Source: Chryseobacterium antibioticum (lineage in GTDB: Bacteria > Bacteroidota > Bacteroidia > Flavobacteriales > Weeksellaceae). From it: a stretch of DNA of 64,000 bases. The stretch is taken from positions 1 through 64,000 of the forward strand of contig NZ_JABBGI010000013.1 in assembly GCF_012927325.1 (NCBI RefSeq), written 5' to 3'. Below are positions 7,029 through 14,431 of this stretch, in pieces. A model generated the notes under the pieces. It saw only the letters and a program-made list of their open reading frames with translations. It was not told where the DNA came from and ran no database searches. The position numbers were made by a program, and so were the translations under genes. Positions within the stretch are counted from its first letter, which is position 1; each line of letters begins with the position of its first letter.

Positions 7029-8543
7029 ATGAAAAAGACCGTTAAAGTTGTTTCTGTTCTGGACACTGCAAAATCTTATGAATATATAGATGAAAGCCCG
7101 ATCCGGGGCGGAGTGAAAGATGTTTATTTTTCGCCTGACAGGGAATATGTGGTCGCTTTTTACCGGAATCCTTTGGATGCCGGGCAGAAAGAGCGTATCA
7201 TGAGGATTGTATCCACCTATCTTGGAAATATACAGTCCGGAAATTCATCAGAGTATTTTCTGAACGAGATATTCAGGTGGCCCTATGATATTGTAGAAAG
7301 GGATAAACTGACGGGAATTGTGGTTCCCATTTACCATAAAAAATTCTTCTTTGCGAAAGGATATATAGGATCAGATAATATTCAGGGGCAGGATAAGGTC
7401 GGGAAATGGTTCACTGCTCCCATGTTCAGGAATCAGCAGTATCCGTTGAGATTGGATCATTCAGAACTCGGAGATTGGCTGAGCTATTTTCAGATCACCA
7501 TTAATATCAGCCGGGGAGTGAAGAAGCTTCACCAGATGGGACTGGCGCACTCCGATCTTTCCTATAATAATATTCTGATAGATCCGGTGACGAAATCGGC
7601 CTGCATTATTGATATAGACGGTCTTGTAGTCCCGAAACTCTTCCCTCCTGAAGTGATTGGAACTGCAGATTTTATTGCTCCCGAAGTTTTAAAGACGAAA
7701 CATCTTAGCATGCAGGATCCAGGAAGACACCTTCCTAACCAGAAAACGGATCTTCATGCATTGGCAGTCCTGATTTATATGTACCTCTTCAGAAGACATC
7801 CTTTGAGAGGGAGTAAAATATGGGATCTGGATTCTGAAAAAGATGAGGTAATTTCCATGGGTGAAAAAGCTCTGTTCATAGAACATTCCCAGGATCCTTC
7901 CAATCATGTAAAAGCCGATCACCTGAGAAAATGGGATGCTTTCTGGGGCGATCCTCAAAAGATTCCTTACACCGCTGCGGGTCCTTATCTTTCTGAACTT
8001 TTTAGAAAAGCATTTATAGATGGACTTCACGATCCAATCAGGCGTCCTACAGCCAATGAATGGGAAACCGCATTGCTGAAGACCGCCGATCTGATTCAAC
8101 CCTGTCACAATCCGGAATGTGCTGAAAAATGGTACGTATTTGACAACAGCAGTAACCCGAAATGCCCTTTCTGCGGCACTCCACATCGGGGAACACTTCC
8201 GGTTCTGGATCTGTACTTTAAATTCGATGATGAGGTTTGGAAACCTGAGAATCACCGATTGATGGTGTATCACAATCAGTATTTATTCAAATGGCATGTT
8301 TCCAGAAAGGTGATCCGAAACGAAAATCTTACGATGCAGCATAAAATGCCTGTAGGGTATTTTACTTTTCATGAAGGGAGGTGGGTGCTGGTCAATCAGA
8401 GCCTGACTTCCATGAAAGATGTTACGGAACAGAAAGAGATTCCTCCCGGATCTATGGTTGAGCTTACGGATGGCAAGAAAATACTTTTGTCTGCTGAAGA
8501 AGGCGGAAGGCTGGTCTTTGTTACTTTGGCGAATCAGTCATAA
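7029..8543 (+). CDS. Protein kinase of the TerY-P triad with zinc ribbon
   Basis: Eukaryotic-type protein kinase of 504 residues. The catalytic loop HSDLSYNN (174-181) has the Asp and Asn, and the metal-binding DFG equivalent is DIDG (195-198). GTADFIAPEV (211-220) resembles the activation-segment end. The usual VAIK lysine is not obvious: the expected strand reads EYVVAFYR (39-46). A zinc ribbon follows (Cys359, 364, 379, 382), then a beta-rich tail. It ends the six-gene cassette, where it would phosphorylate partners dephosphorylated by the neighbouring PP2C protein. No clean terminator is seen after it, only a repeat. Confidence 0.88.
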   Translation: MKKTVKVVSVLDTAKSYEYIDESPIRGGVKDVYFSPDREYVVAFYRNPLDAGQKERIMRIVSTYLGNIQSGNSSEYFLNEIFRWPYDIVERDKLTGIVVPIYHKKFFFAKGYIGSDNIQGQDKVGKWFTAPMFRNQQYPLRLDHSELGDWLSYFQITINISRGVKKLHQMGLAHSDLSYNNILIDPVTKSACIIDIDGLVVPKLFPPEVIGTADFIAPEVLKTKHLSMQDPGRHLPNQKTDLHALAVLIYMYLFRRHPLRGSKIWDLDSEKDEVISMGEKALFIEHSQDPSNHVKADHLRKWDAFWGDPQKIPYTAAGPYLSELFRKAFIDGLHDPIRRPTANEWETALLKTADLIQPCHNPECAEKWYVFDNSSNPKCPFCGTPHRGTLPVLDLYFKFDDEVWKPENHRLMVYHNQYLFKWHVSRKVIRNENLTMQHKMPVGYFTFHEGRWVLVNQSLTSMKDVTEQKEIPPGSMVELTDGKKILLSAEEGGRLVFVTLANQS

Positions 8544-8687
8544 AAAATCCTATAGATTTTAAAAAACTTAAGTGTACTTCTTCTACGCAGAGTGCTAGGC
8601 TTAAAAAATAACTTAATTGTAAAGCTTTTGTGACTTTTGTGTTTGAAAAGAATTTGAATTGGTAGAGGCTTCAAGAGCTTCAGTTCC
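8543..8687. repeat. Direct repeat, copy 1 (about 145 bp)
   Basis: The block from AAAAATCCTATAGATTTT through ACTTAAGTGTACTTC and AAGCTTTTGTGACTTTTGTG to GAGCTTCAGTTCC recurs with few changes at 8764-8910. It follows the kinase stop codon directly and contains no gene. Confidence 0.75.
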
Positions 8688-8763
8688 AAGTAATCTTTGT
8701 CGTCAGTGATAGTATATTTAAATCCCTCAGATTTCTCAGATAAAGCAGATTTGAATGATGATA

Positions 8764-8910
8764 TAAAAATCTATAGATTTTTTTAAAAACTTAAGTGTAC
8801 TTCTTCTACGCAGAGTGTTAAGCTTAAAAAATAACTTAATTGTAAAGCTTTTGTGACTTTTGTGGTTGAGAAGAATTTGAATTGGTAAGGGCTTCGGGAG
8901 CCTTAATCCC
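8764..8910. repeat. Direct repeat, copy 2 (about 145 bp)
   Basis: Second copy of the 8543-8687 block, separated from it by about 76 unrelated bases. Its right end overlaps the last codons of the acetyltransferase gene (stop at 8903-8905). The 8544-8902 gap therefore consists almost entirely of this duplicated element. Confidence 0.75.
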
Positions 8911-9343
8911 TTTGAAATTCCATAAAATAAGAATGTTCATCTTCACCCACCGTTTTAAAACCTAAACGGGTATATAGATGTTGAGCTTTATTGGTTTTTA
9001 AGACACTTAATTCTACTGTTTTCCCTTCTTTAGATGCTTCTTCAAGAATGTCTTTTAAAATCGTTTTTCCGAGTCCTTTGCCCTGTTGGGTGGGATCTAT
9101 TTGCAGTTGCAGAATTTCCGTTTTATCATCAGCTTTGTTGATTTTCAATAATCCGGCAGGTTCATTATTTAAAAGGATAATATTCGCTTTGTCGAACTGA
9201 TAAAGAATTCGCTGAAGCGTTGTTTCTCTGTCTGTTGGGAGATGAGAATCGGTGTAATGCGGATTCATGGTTTTCGTTCTGAGATCAAGAAGATAATCAA
9301 TGTCGTTTTCTGAAGCTTTTCTGTAGGTAAGATCTGTGTTCAT
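8903..9343 (-). CDS. GNAT family N-acetyltransferase
   Basis: 146-residue protein of the GNAT fold, which moves an acetyl group from acetyl-CoA to an amine. The acetyl-CoA binding motif QQGKGLGKTIL (about residues 86-96) and the following helix and strand (TVELSVLKTNKAQHLYTRLGFK) are clear. The substrate cannot be told. The start ATG lies 5 bases after the stop of an exonuclease gene on the same strand, so the two are likely cotranscribed. The 3' end runs into a duplicated intergenic repeat, which may have supplied its stop codon. Confidence 0.85.
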   Translation of the reverse strand: MNTDLTYRKASENDIDYLLDLRTKTMNPHYTDSHLPTDRETTLQRILYQFDKANIILLNNEPAGLLKINKADDKTEILQLQIDPTQQGKGLGKTILKDILEEASKEGKTVELSVLKTNKAQHLYTRLGFKTVGEDEHSYFMEFQRD

Positions 9344-9348
9344 AGTAT

Positions 9349-9870
9349 TTACTTTAATCCGATTTTTAGTCCCATTTCATTTTTCATATGCAGCAGAACT
9401 TCAGCATTTCCTTTGGCATCATCCACAGGATGGTGCGTATGTTCTGTTTTACGGAGATGCTTCCACTGCGCGAAAGTATCCTTTTCCAGTCCGCAGTAGA
9501 GATCAGAAAGCCTTCTTGAAGAATAGCCGAACGGATTTTTTCCGGTAAAATGATGAAAATACCAGCAGATGAACATCCAGTCGAAACCGTTGTTATCACT
9601 GATGAAAATTGGCCTTCCTTTCGAATTTTCTTTGATCCATTCTTCAAATTCCAGCATGACTTCTTTAGGATCATCAAAACACATGGTTTCTTCCCTGCTG
9701 AACCCGGAAACCGCTAAAGCATCCGGATTGAATTTTTCTGAAATAGGTTTCAGTTTTCCGTAGAAAGTAGTATCCAGTGCATCATTCACAAGGACTGCTC
9801 CAAAGCAGACCATCGAAAAATCTCCGGGAATCGGGCCATCCGATTCAATATCGACCATAAAATAGCTCAT
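9349..9870 (-). CDS. 3'-5' exonuclease, DEDDh family
   Basis: 173-residue nuclease of the RNase T / DnaQ superfamily. Exo I is DIESDG (Asp7, Glu9), Exo II is NNGFDWMF with Asp, and Exo III is HHPVDDAKGNAE with the His and Asp of the DEDDh class. It would remove nucleotides from the 3' ends of RNA or single-stranded DNA with two metal ions. It lacks polymerase or other attached domains. It lies upstream of an acetyltransferase (5-base gap) and downstream of tyrS. Confidence 0.85.
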   Translation of the reverse strand: MSYFMVDIESDGPIPGDFSMVCFGAVLVNDALDTTFYGKLKPISEKFNPDALAVSGFSREETMCFDDPKEVMLEFEEWIKENSKGRPIFISDNNGFDWMFICWYFHHFTGKNPFGYSSRRLSDLYCGLEKDTFAQWKHLRKTEHTHHPVDDAKGNAEVLLHMKNEMGLKIGLK

Positions 9871-9925
9871 CTTTCATCTTTAATCAGACGAATATAATTA
9901 AAATTATGCACCCAATCCCCCGATT

Positions 9926-11125
9926 TTACACAAGTTCGAAAAAACTTAGTTTCCCGATTTTTATTTTAGTCTCCTTTAAAAGCTCAATTTCCTGATCAGG
10001 ATCCGTTATCTTGATATCATTAATCTGAATGCCTCCGCTTTGGATCATTCTTCGGATGGCCGATTTGCTGAGGTCACTTTTAAGCCGGCTGCACAATTCC
10101 ACTGCTGCCATTCTATTTTGGTGAGGTTGAAATGAGGCTAAAGAAACAGGTTCATACACTTTCTCTTCAAAGTTTTTATTTTGAAACTGACCGCTGAAAA
10201 ATTCTTCTGCAAGGTCTGCCGCTGATTGATCGTGGTATTGCGTAATGATATTTTTAGCGACTCTCTTTTTGATATGCATCGGATTTTCTCCGTGTTCTAA
10301 TTTTAATTTTAGATCTGACTTTTCTTCAGAAGTAAAGTTAGAAGCTAGATCAATAAATTCCTCGATCAGGCTATCCGGAATCGACATGGTTTTTCCAAAC
10401 ATTTCATTCGGTTCATCCGTCAGACCGATAATATTGTTCAAAGATTTACTCATTTTTTCCTTACCGTCCAGACCTTTCAAAAGAGGCATGCACATTACAA
10501 CCTGCGCTGGCATCTGATGAGCTTCCTGAAGCTGTCTTCCCATGGTACAGTTGAAAAGCTGATCCGTTCCACCCATCTCAATATCACATTTAATCTGTAC
10601 CGAATCAAAGCCCTGAAGGATAGGGTATACAAGTTCATGCATCGCAATAGGCGTGTTTTCCGTAAATCTTTTATTAAAGTCATTCCTGTGCATCAGCTGA
10701 GCTACGGTAACTTTTGACAGTAACTGGATGACTTCTGAAAAACTGAGTGCATCCAGCCAGTCAGAATTAAAAACAATTTTCGTTTTTTCCACATCAATGA
10801 TCTTAGAAAGCTGATTGATGTAAGTTTGTGCATTGTGATTGACATCCTCAACACTCAAAGGTTTTCTGGCCTTATTTTTTCCCGTAGGATCACCGATTCT
10901 TGCCGTAAAACTTCCTACGACAATGACAATCTGATGCCCCAGATCCTGAAATTGTTTCAACTTTTTAAGCACGACAGCATGACCCAGATGCAGATCCGGA
11001 GCAGTAGGATCAAATCCCAGTTTGATCTTTAATTTTCTGTTTTCCAGTTCCGCCTGTTTGAGTTTTTGTTCCAGACCGTTTTCCGGAAGAATGATGGCTG
11101 TGTTTTCTTGTAATGTATTGATCAT
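9926..11125 (-). CDS. tyrS: Tyrosyl-tRNA synthetase
   Basis: Class I aminoacyl-tRNA synthetase of 399 residues, charging tRNA-Tyr in the cytoplasm. HIGH is HLGH (46-49) and KMSKS is exact (224-228). A C-terminal S4-like RNA-binding domain follows (about 330-399, with IRRMIQSGGIQIND). The length and spacing fit the shorter TyrRZ-like bacterial form. The start codon lies 18 bases after a perfect intrinsic terminator on the same strand, which is preceded by a short reading frame with three Tyr codons in a row. The gene is therefore probably controlled by attenuation. Confidence 0.97.
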   Translation of the reverse strand: MINTLQENTAIILPENGLEQKLKQAELENRKLKIKLGFDPTAPDLHLGHAVVLKKLKQFQDLGHQIVIVVGSFTARIGDPTGKNKARKPLSVEDVNHNAQTYINQLSKIIDVEKTKIVFNSDWLDALSFSEVIQLLSKVTVAQLMHRNDFNKRFTENTPIAMHELVYPILQGFDSVQIKCDIEMGGTDQLFNCTMGRQLQEAHQMPAQVVMCMPLLKGLDGKEKMSKSLNNIIGLTDEPNEMFGKTMSIPDSLIEEFIDLASNFTSEEKSDLKLKLEHGENPMHIKKRVAKNIITQYHDQSAADLAEEFFSGQFQNKNFEEKVYEPVSLASFQPHQNRMAAVELCSRLKSDLSKSAIRRMIQSGGIQINDIKITDPDQEIELLKETKIKIGKLSFFELV

Positions 11126-11143
11126 AATTATTTGGTTTTAAAA

Positions 11144-11174
11144 CAAAAAAAGCCCGGACAATGCTGTCCGGGCT
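11144..11174 (-). terminator. Attenuator terminator before tyrS
   Basis: AGCCCGGACA and TGTCCGGGCT form a perfect 10-bp stem with a 4-base loop, followed on the minus strand by seven T. It lies between the Tyr-rich leader frame and the tyrS start codon. A terminator placed just before a gene on the same strand is the mark of an attenuator. Confidence 0.85.
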
Positions 11175-11199
11175 CTATATTGATATTAGATTATTCTTA

Positions 11200-11295
11200 T
11201 TAAATTACAGATATAGAAAGTCTTCCCGAACGTTTGGCCGGGTAGTAATACTCACTGAAAAAAGGAAGACGCAATATGCTGTTTAAATGTTTCAT
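11200..11295 (-). CDS. Putative tyrS leader peptide (31 residues)
   Basis: A short frame starting at ATG (11295) and ending at TAA (11200). Residues 16-18 are three consecutive Tyr codons (TAT TAC TAC) followed by Pro, within FFSEYYYPAKRSG. It ends about 25 bases before the attenuator hairpin. In the RNA, CCCGG just after the Tyr codons can pair with the UUCGGG a few codons on. The same UUCGGG can instead pair with CCCGGA in the 5' arm of the terminator. Ribosome stalling at the Tyr codons would free it to do so and let tyrS be read. The frame is inferred from sequence alone. Confidence 0.7.
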   Translation of the reverse strand: MKHLNSILRLPFFSEYYYPAKRSGRLSISVI

Positions 11296-11303
11296 TGATA
11301 ATG

Positions 11304-11334
11304 TAAATATAAAAGCTTTTTGATGGTAATCCAA
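11304..11334 (-). promoter_or_regulatory. Probable promoter of the tyrS leader
   Basis: On the minus strand TTG (11334-11332) is followed after 20 bases by TATATTTA (11311-11304), a 5-of-6 match to the fixed bases of TAnnTTTG. Transcription would begin within a few bases of the leader ATG at 11295. Confidence 0.5.
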
Positions 11335-11336
11335 TA

Positions 11337-11432
11337 TTTAAACCATTAAGTTCCGCTGTAAAGTTCCATATCAGTTAAGATTTATAAAAAACTTACTGTT
11401 CTTTAACAGTTTATGAATCCTAATGGTTTAAA
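11337..11432. repeat. 96-bp element with 12-bp terminal inverted repeats
   Basis: TTTAAACCATTA at 11337-11348 is matched in inverted form by TAATGGTTTAAA at 11421-11432. ATA flanks both ends and could be a small target duplication. No frame lies inside. It resembles a miniature dispersed element and ends 3 bases from the -33 box of the tyrS leader promoter. The rest of the gap to 11619 shows no gene. Confidence 0.5.
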
Positions 11433-11619
11433 ATAAAGGTTTCAAAACAATTTTACTTATCGCTCTTGAAGCTAATTCCATGCCATAAATTCCTTATAAG
11501 CAAAATAAAGAATCGTTATAAATAAACTGTATTTGATGATTTTTTTGTCAGCTTATAAGTCCTGAATAATAGAGGACTGACTGTCTGCTTTGTTAATGTC
11601 TTTTCCATTATTTATCAGT

Positions 11620-12210
11620 TTAAAGGTTAAAAACGGGTAGTGAATAGGTGTTTCTGATCTGTTCTTTCCATATTTCCACCTCCTCAAGAGAAGCTTTATC
11701 AGCTTTGTCAAAAAAGAAATGCTGAATGATTTCAAAACCGCTGTAGATAAAAATTCCGTTATCCGAAGTAAGGGTAAGTGCTTTATCCATTCCCATACGT
11801 TCATATTCCTCATGAGATTTTCCGTGGGTATTGATAATGACTGCTTTTTTACCTTTCAAAAGGCCTTTTTGCACCCCTTGGTCATAACGGTAAGCAAAGC
11901 CGTAGCTGAAAACGCGGTCGATATAGCCTTTCATGATAGCGGGCATTCCGGTCCACCAGATCGGGTAGATAAAGGTGATCTGCTCCGCCCGGGAAATATA
12001 TTCCTGCTCCGTTTTTACATCATCCGAAAGCTGTCCTGCCAACTGTCCCTGGATATCTTCCAGTGAAAAAACCGGATCAAAGCCTATTTTGTTAAGGTCT
12101 CTTATTTCTATTTCGTGATTTTCTTTTTCCAGACTTTCAATAACGGTTTGAAGTAGATGGTTATTCAGGCTGTTTTCATTGGGATGGGCGTAAATGATTA
12201 AATGTCTCAT
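11620..12210 (-). CDS. NAD(P)H-dependent oxidoreductase, flavodoxin-like
   Basis: 196-residue protein of the Flavodoxin_2 (NQO1/MdaB/KefF-like) family. The N-terminus MRHLIIYAHPNENSLN is the family signature for binding the FMN/FAD phosphate, and FIYPIWWTGMPAIMKGYIDRVFSYGFAY is the flavin-binding core. It probably reduces quinones or similar electrophiles by two electrons. The start is placed at 12210, not the upstream ATG at 12261, because a TACTTTTG promoter element lies at 12236-12243 and the family N-terminus begins here. It lies downstream of an AraC-type regulator on the same strand. Confidence 0.88.
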   Translation of the reverse strand: MRHLIIYAHPNENSLNNHLLQTVIESLEKENHEIEIRDLNKIGFDPVFSLEDIQGQLAGQLSDDVKTEQEYISRAEQITFIYPIWWTGMPAIMKGYIDRVFSYGFAYRYDQGVQKGLLKGKKAVIINTHGKSHEEYERMGMDKALTLTSDNGIFIYSGFEIIQHFFFDKADKASLEEVEIWKEQIRNTYSLPVFNL

Positions 12211-12235
12211 CGTTTTATTGTTTAAATTAATGAGA

Positions 12236-12243
12236 CAAAAGTA
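12236..12243 (-). promoter_or_regulatory. -7 element of the oxidoreductase gene
   Basis: TACTTTTG on the minus strand matches TAnnTTTG and lies 26 bases before the start codon at 12210. It implies separate transcription from the AraC-type gene upstream. Confidence 0.5.
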
Positions 12244-12285
12244 GAGCAGCGGGCAAAGCAAAAATTGTAAGAAAACGAAAAGGAA

Positions 12286-13107
12286 TTATTCCGATCCTGA
12301 ACGACAGATATCCTTCTGAAACTTTATATACTGAGATGGGGAAATACTGATGAAATGTTTGAAGTCATGAATAAGCTGGCTTTGATCGTAGTAGCCACAT
12401 TCATCTATAATGCTGAACCATTCGATCTTTTTCCGGTTTTCCAGTTCTTTTTCAATCATGCCAATTGCTTTGAGAAAACGGCTGTAACGGGCAAGCTCTT
12501 TATAAGAATACCCGAACTGTTCTTTCTGCTTTAGCTGGATGTTTCTTTCACTCTGATGAGTTTGCTCTGCGATGGTTTTTACAGGATTCAGGCTGATGTT
12601 TTCAAAATTGCTCAGCAACCGGCTTGTTTCGTCCTGATCCTGAAGATAAGGCATACAAAATTTAAGAATGTGGGTGGTTTTTTCCTCAGGAGAAGAGAAT
12701 TTTGAGATCTGATGCCAAAGATCCGTAAAACAATTGTCCTTCAAAAGTTCGTCCGGATGTGTTCCTTTATTGGAAATCATAGCTTTTCCAAAGAAGCGGT
12801 AAAAAGCATCGTCCTTAAAATTGGCGACCAGAATAGAGCTTCCCGGAGGTAATGTATAGTCAAATACCTGACGAACAGGTCCTAAAACAACACATTGATT
12901 CACCTCAACAGTAGTGTTTTCCTGAGTCGTCATAAAAGCATTAGCTCCAAAGCAGAAGAGCATAATCGTTTGGTAGGAGGGAAGCAGTGTCTTGGTAACA
13001 GGATTGGGAGAACTATTTTCTGCGAAATAAAAATGCGTGAACACGGTTTCAAATTCTTTGGGAACTGATATTTTAAGCTGGTGATATTCTGGCTGTGGTT
13101 CCTGCAT
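12286..13107 (-). CDS. AraC family transcriptional regulator
   Basis: 273 residues. The N-terminal half (1-160) is a cupin-like sensing domain of the type found in flavobacterial AraC proteins. The C-terminal third carries the two helix-turn-helix units, including ELARYSRFLKAI and the second unit ECGYYDQSQLIHDFKHFISISPSQY (about 237-261), a standard AraC signature. It lies 10 bases after an acetyltransferase gene and 75 bases before a flavodoxin-like oxidoreductase, which is its likely target. The effector is unknown. Confidence 0.88.
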   Translation of the reverse strand: MQEPQPEYHQLKISVPKEFETVFTHFYFAENSSPNPVTKTLLPSYQTIMLFCFGANAFMTTQENTTVEVNQCVVLGPVRQVFDYTLPPGSSILVANFKDDAFYRFFGKAMISNKGTHPDELLKDNCFTDLWHQISKFSSPEEKTTHILKFCMPYLQDQDETSRLLSNFENISLNPVKTIAEQTHQSERNIQLKQKEQFGYSYKELARYSRFLKAIGMIEKELENRKKIEWFSIIDECGYYDQSQLIHDFKHFISISPSQYIKFQKDICRSGSE

Positions 13108-13117
13108 TTTTTGGATT

Positions 13118-13585
13118 CTATGAGTTCAGGTCTTTCTCCATTTTATAGTTGGTAAGATCAATTCCTTTTACATTCACCGTTTGCTCTGTGATCATCCGAA
13201 ACCCCATTTTTTCAAAGAAAGGTCTTGCTGTTTTGCTTACAGCAGCAGCCAATGTTTTTTCTTTCCGAATAGTGACTTCCTGTTCTATAAAGGTATACAT
13301 TTTCCGGGCAATTCCCTGATGCTGAAAATCTTTGTGAACGAAAAGAAGATCAATATAATTCCCTCGTTCAAGGGTACAAAATCCTGCCATTTGCCCATTG
13401 ATTTTGGCTACGATTACAAACTGACTGTTCATCACCTGCATCCATCTTTCTTCATTTTCCGTTCCCGATCTCCAGGCTTCGATCTGCTCGCTGTTGTAGT
13501 CGTTTTTACATACCGAAGTAATGGTATCTGTAAAAAGTCTGCGCATTTCCGACAGGTCACTAATATTTCCTTTTCTGATGATCAT
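13118..13585 (-). CDS. GNAT family N-acetyltransferase
   Basis: 155 residues with the acetyl-CoA motif FQHQGIARKMYTF (about 91-103) and the downstream LAAAVSKTARPFFEKMGFRM strand-helix-strand that closes GNAT folds. Its start overlaps the stop of a TetR gene by four bases (ATGA), so the two are translationally coupled. This pairing suggests the enzyme modifies a compound sensed by the TetR protein, or a host protein, but the substrate cannot be read from sequence. Confidence 0.85.
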   Translation of the reverse strand: MIIRKGNISDLSEMRRLFTDTITSVCKNDYNSEQIEAWRSGTENEERWMQVMNSQFVIVAKINGQMAGFCTLERGNYIDLLFVHKDFQHQGIARKMYTFIEQEVTIRKEKTLAAAVSKTARPFFEKMGFRMITEQTVNVKGIDLTNYKMEKDLNS

Positions 13586-14208
13586 GACTCGCTGATGTAT
13601 TTTTCTATATAAAGTTTCTGCTGCTCCTCAGTAAGTAAAGGATAAAACAGATTCATCTGAATAAGTGCATAATGCTTTACCGCTTCCTCTTTATTCATCT
13701 TGAAAGCAAGACTGTTGTGAATGATCCAGTTGTCTGCGATGATGAAAATCTGTGTGGTAAGGCTTCTCAGTATAAAATCAGGAATGTTATTTCTGAAAAT
13801 GTTATTTTTCTGAAAACCTTTGAAAATAACCTGAAATTCATCCTTTCTCGTAATGTTGATGGATTCATACTGGGATTCTATGGCCGGGATGTTTTTTAAA
13901 ATATCAAAAAAGTTCATAAAAATAAAACGGAAAGAATAAAAAACATCATACGTTGAAAAAGTAAAATGATACAGATCTTCCAGTGTTTTGTTTTCTATTT
14001 TCTGTAGATCATTCAGTAAAACATCCATTTTAAGGATCAGTTCAGAAAAAAGGATCTTAATAATATCTTCCGAATATTTAAAATGATAATGCAAATTTCC
14101 CGCACTGATATTCAGATCGGCTGCAATATGTCTTGTTGTGATATTATTATAGCCTTTTTCATTAAATAACTCTAATGCTTTTGATAATATTTTATCCTTC
14201 GTTTTCAT
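13582..14208 (-). CDS. TetR/AcrR family transcriptional regulator
   Basis: 208 residues. The DNA-binding domain is at 1-50, with helix-turn-helix ITTRHIAADLNISAGNLHYHF (about 22-42). The rest is a helical ligand-binding region. Between this gene and the divergent small-protein operon lies a 26-bp palindrome with 9-bp arms (14242-14267) that overlaps the -33 region of this gene, so the regulator probably represses itself and its neighbour. The start codon is only four bases from the -7 element TATATTTG, which suggests a leaderless message. It is coupled to a downstream acetyltransferase. Confidence 0.88.
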   Translation of the reverse strand: MKTKDKILSKALELFNEKGYNNITTRHIAADLNISAGNLHYHFKYSEDIIKILFSELILKMDVLLNDLQKIENKTLEDLYHFTFSTYDVFYSFRFIFMNFFDILKNIPAIESQYESINITRKDEFQVIFKGFQKNNIFRNNIPDFILRSLTTQIFIIADNWIIHNSLAFKMNKEEAVKHYALIQMNLFYPLLTEEQQKLYIEKYISES

Positions 14209-14212
14209 GCAT

Positions 14213-14243
14213 CAAATATAAGAGAGTTTAATTTATATTTCAA
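14213..14243 (-). promoter_or_regulatory. Promoter of the TetR gene
   Basis: On the minus strand TTG (14243-14241) is followed after 20 bases by TATATTTG (14220-14213). The -7 box ends four bases before the ATG at 14208, so the mRNA would have almost no leader. Confidence 0.6.
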
Positions 14244-14267
14244 AATTAGAGCATTTGTTCTAATTTT
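14242..14267. promoter_or_regulatory. Probable TetR operator
   Basis: AAAATTAGA-N8-TCTAATTTT, a perfect palindrome with 9-bp arms, lies between two divergent promoters. It overlaps the -33 box of the TetR gene and abuts the -7 box of the opposite operon, so binding would block both. Confidence 0.65.
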
Positions 14268-14269
14268 AG

Positions 14270-14277
14270 TATATTTG
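14270..14277 (+). promoter_or_regulatory. -7 element of the small membrane protein operon
   Basis: TATATTTG, a full match, lies 20 bases before the ATG at 14297. It excludes a start at the upstream TTG (14275), which would lie inside the promoter. Confidence 0.55.
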
Positions 14278-14296
14278 CATCAGAAAATCGATCAGG

Positions 14297-14431
14297 ATGG
14301 AAGGGAAAAAAATGTTCAATTACGAAACCACCGAAAGCAGAGATTCCCCAAAAGGAAAAGATGTGCAGGAGGCCTTAGTGAAAATACTGCAGATTATCAT
14401 CGGATTGATTATGGCTATACTTCACATGTGA
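14297..14431 (+). CDS. Small 44-residue protein with one hydrophobic segment
   Basis: Starts at ATG 14297 (MEGKKMFNYETTESRD...) and ends at TGA 14429-14431. Residues 1-25 are polar and charged, and residues 26-44 form one hydrophobic helix (ALVKILQIIIGLIMAI). The stop overlaps the next start in TGATG, a sign of coupled translation. It follows a full -7 element by 20 bases and a TetR operator. I do not recognise the family; a small membrane partner of the downstream membrane protein is a reasonable guess. Confidence 0.6.
   Translation: MEGKKMFNYETTESRDSPKGKDVQEALVKILQIIIGLIMAILHM

Noticed and set aside
14275-14430. N-terminal extension of the small membrane protein from TTG 14275
   Set aside because: The start would lie inside the -7 promoter element and the residues are basic and unlike protein. 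The 44-residue frame and TGATG overlap explain the region better.
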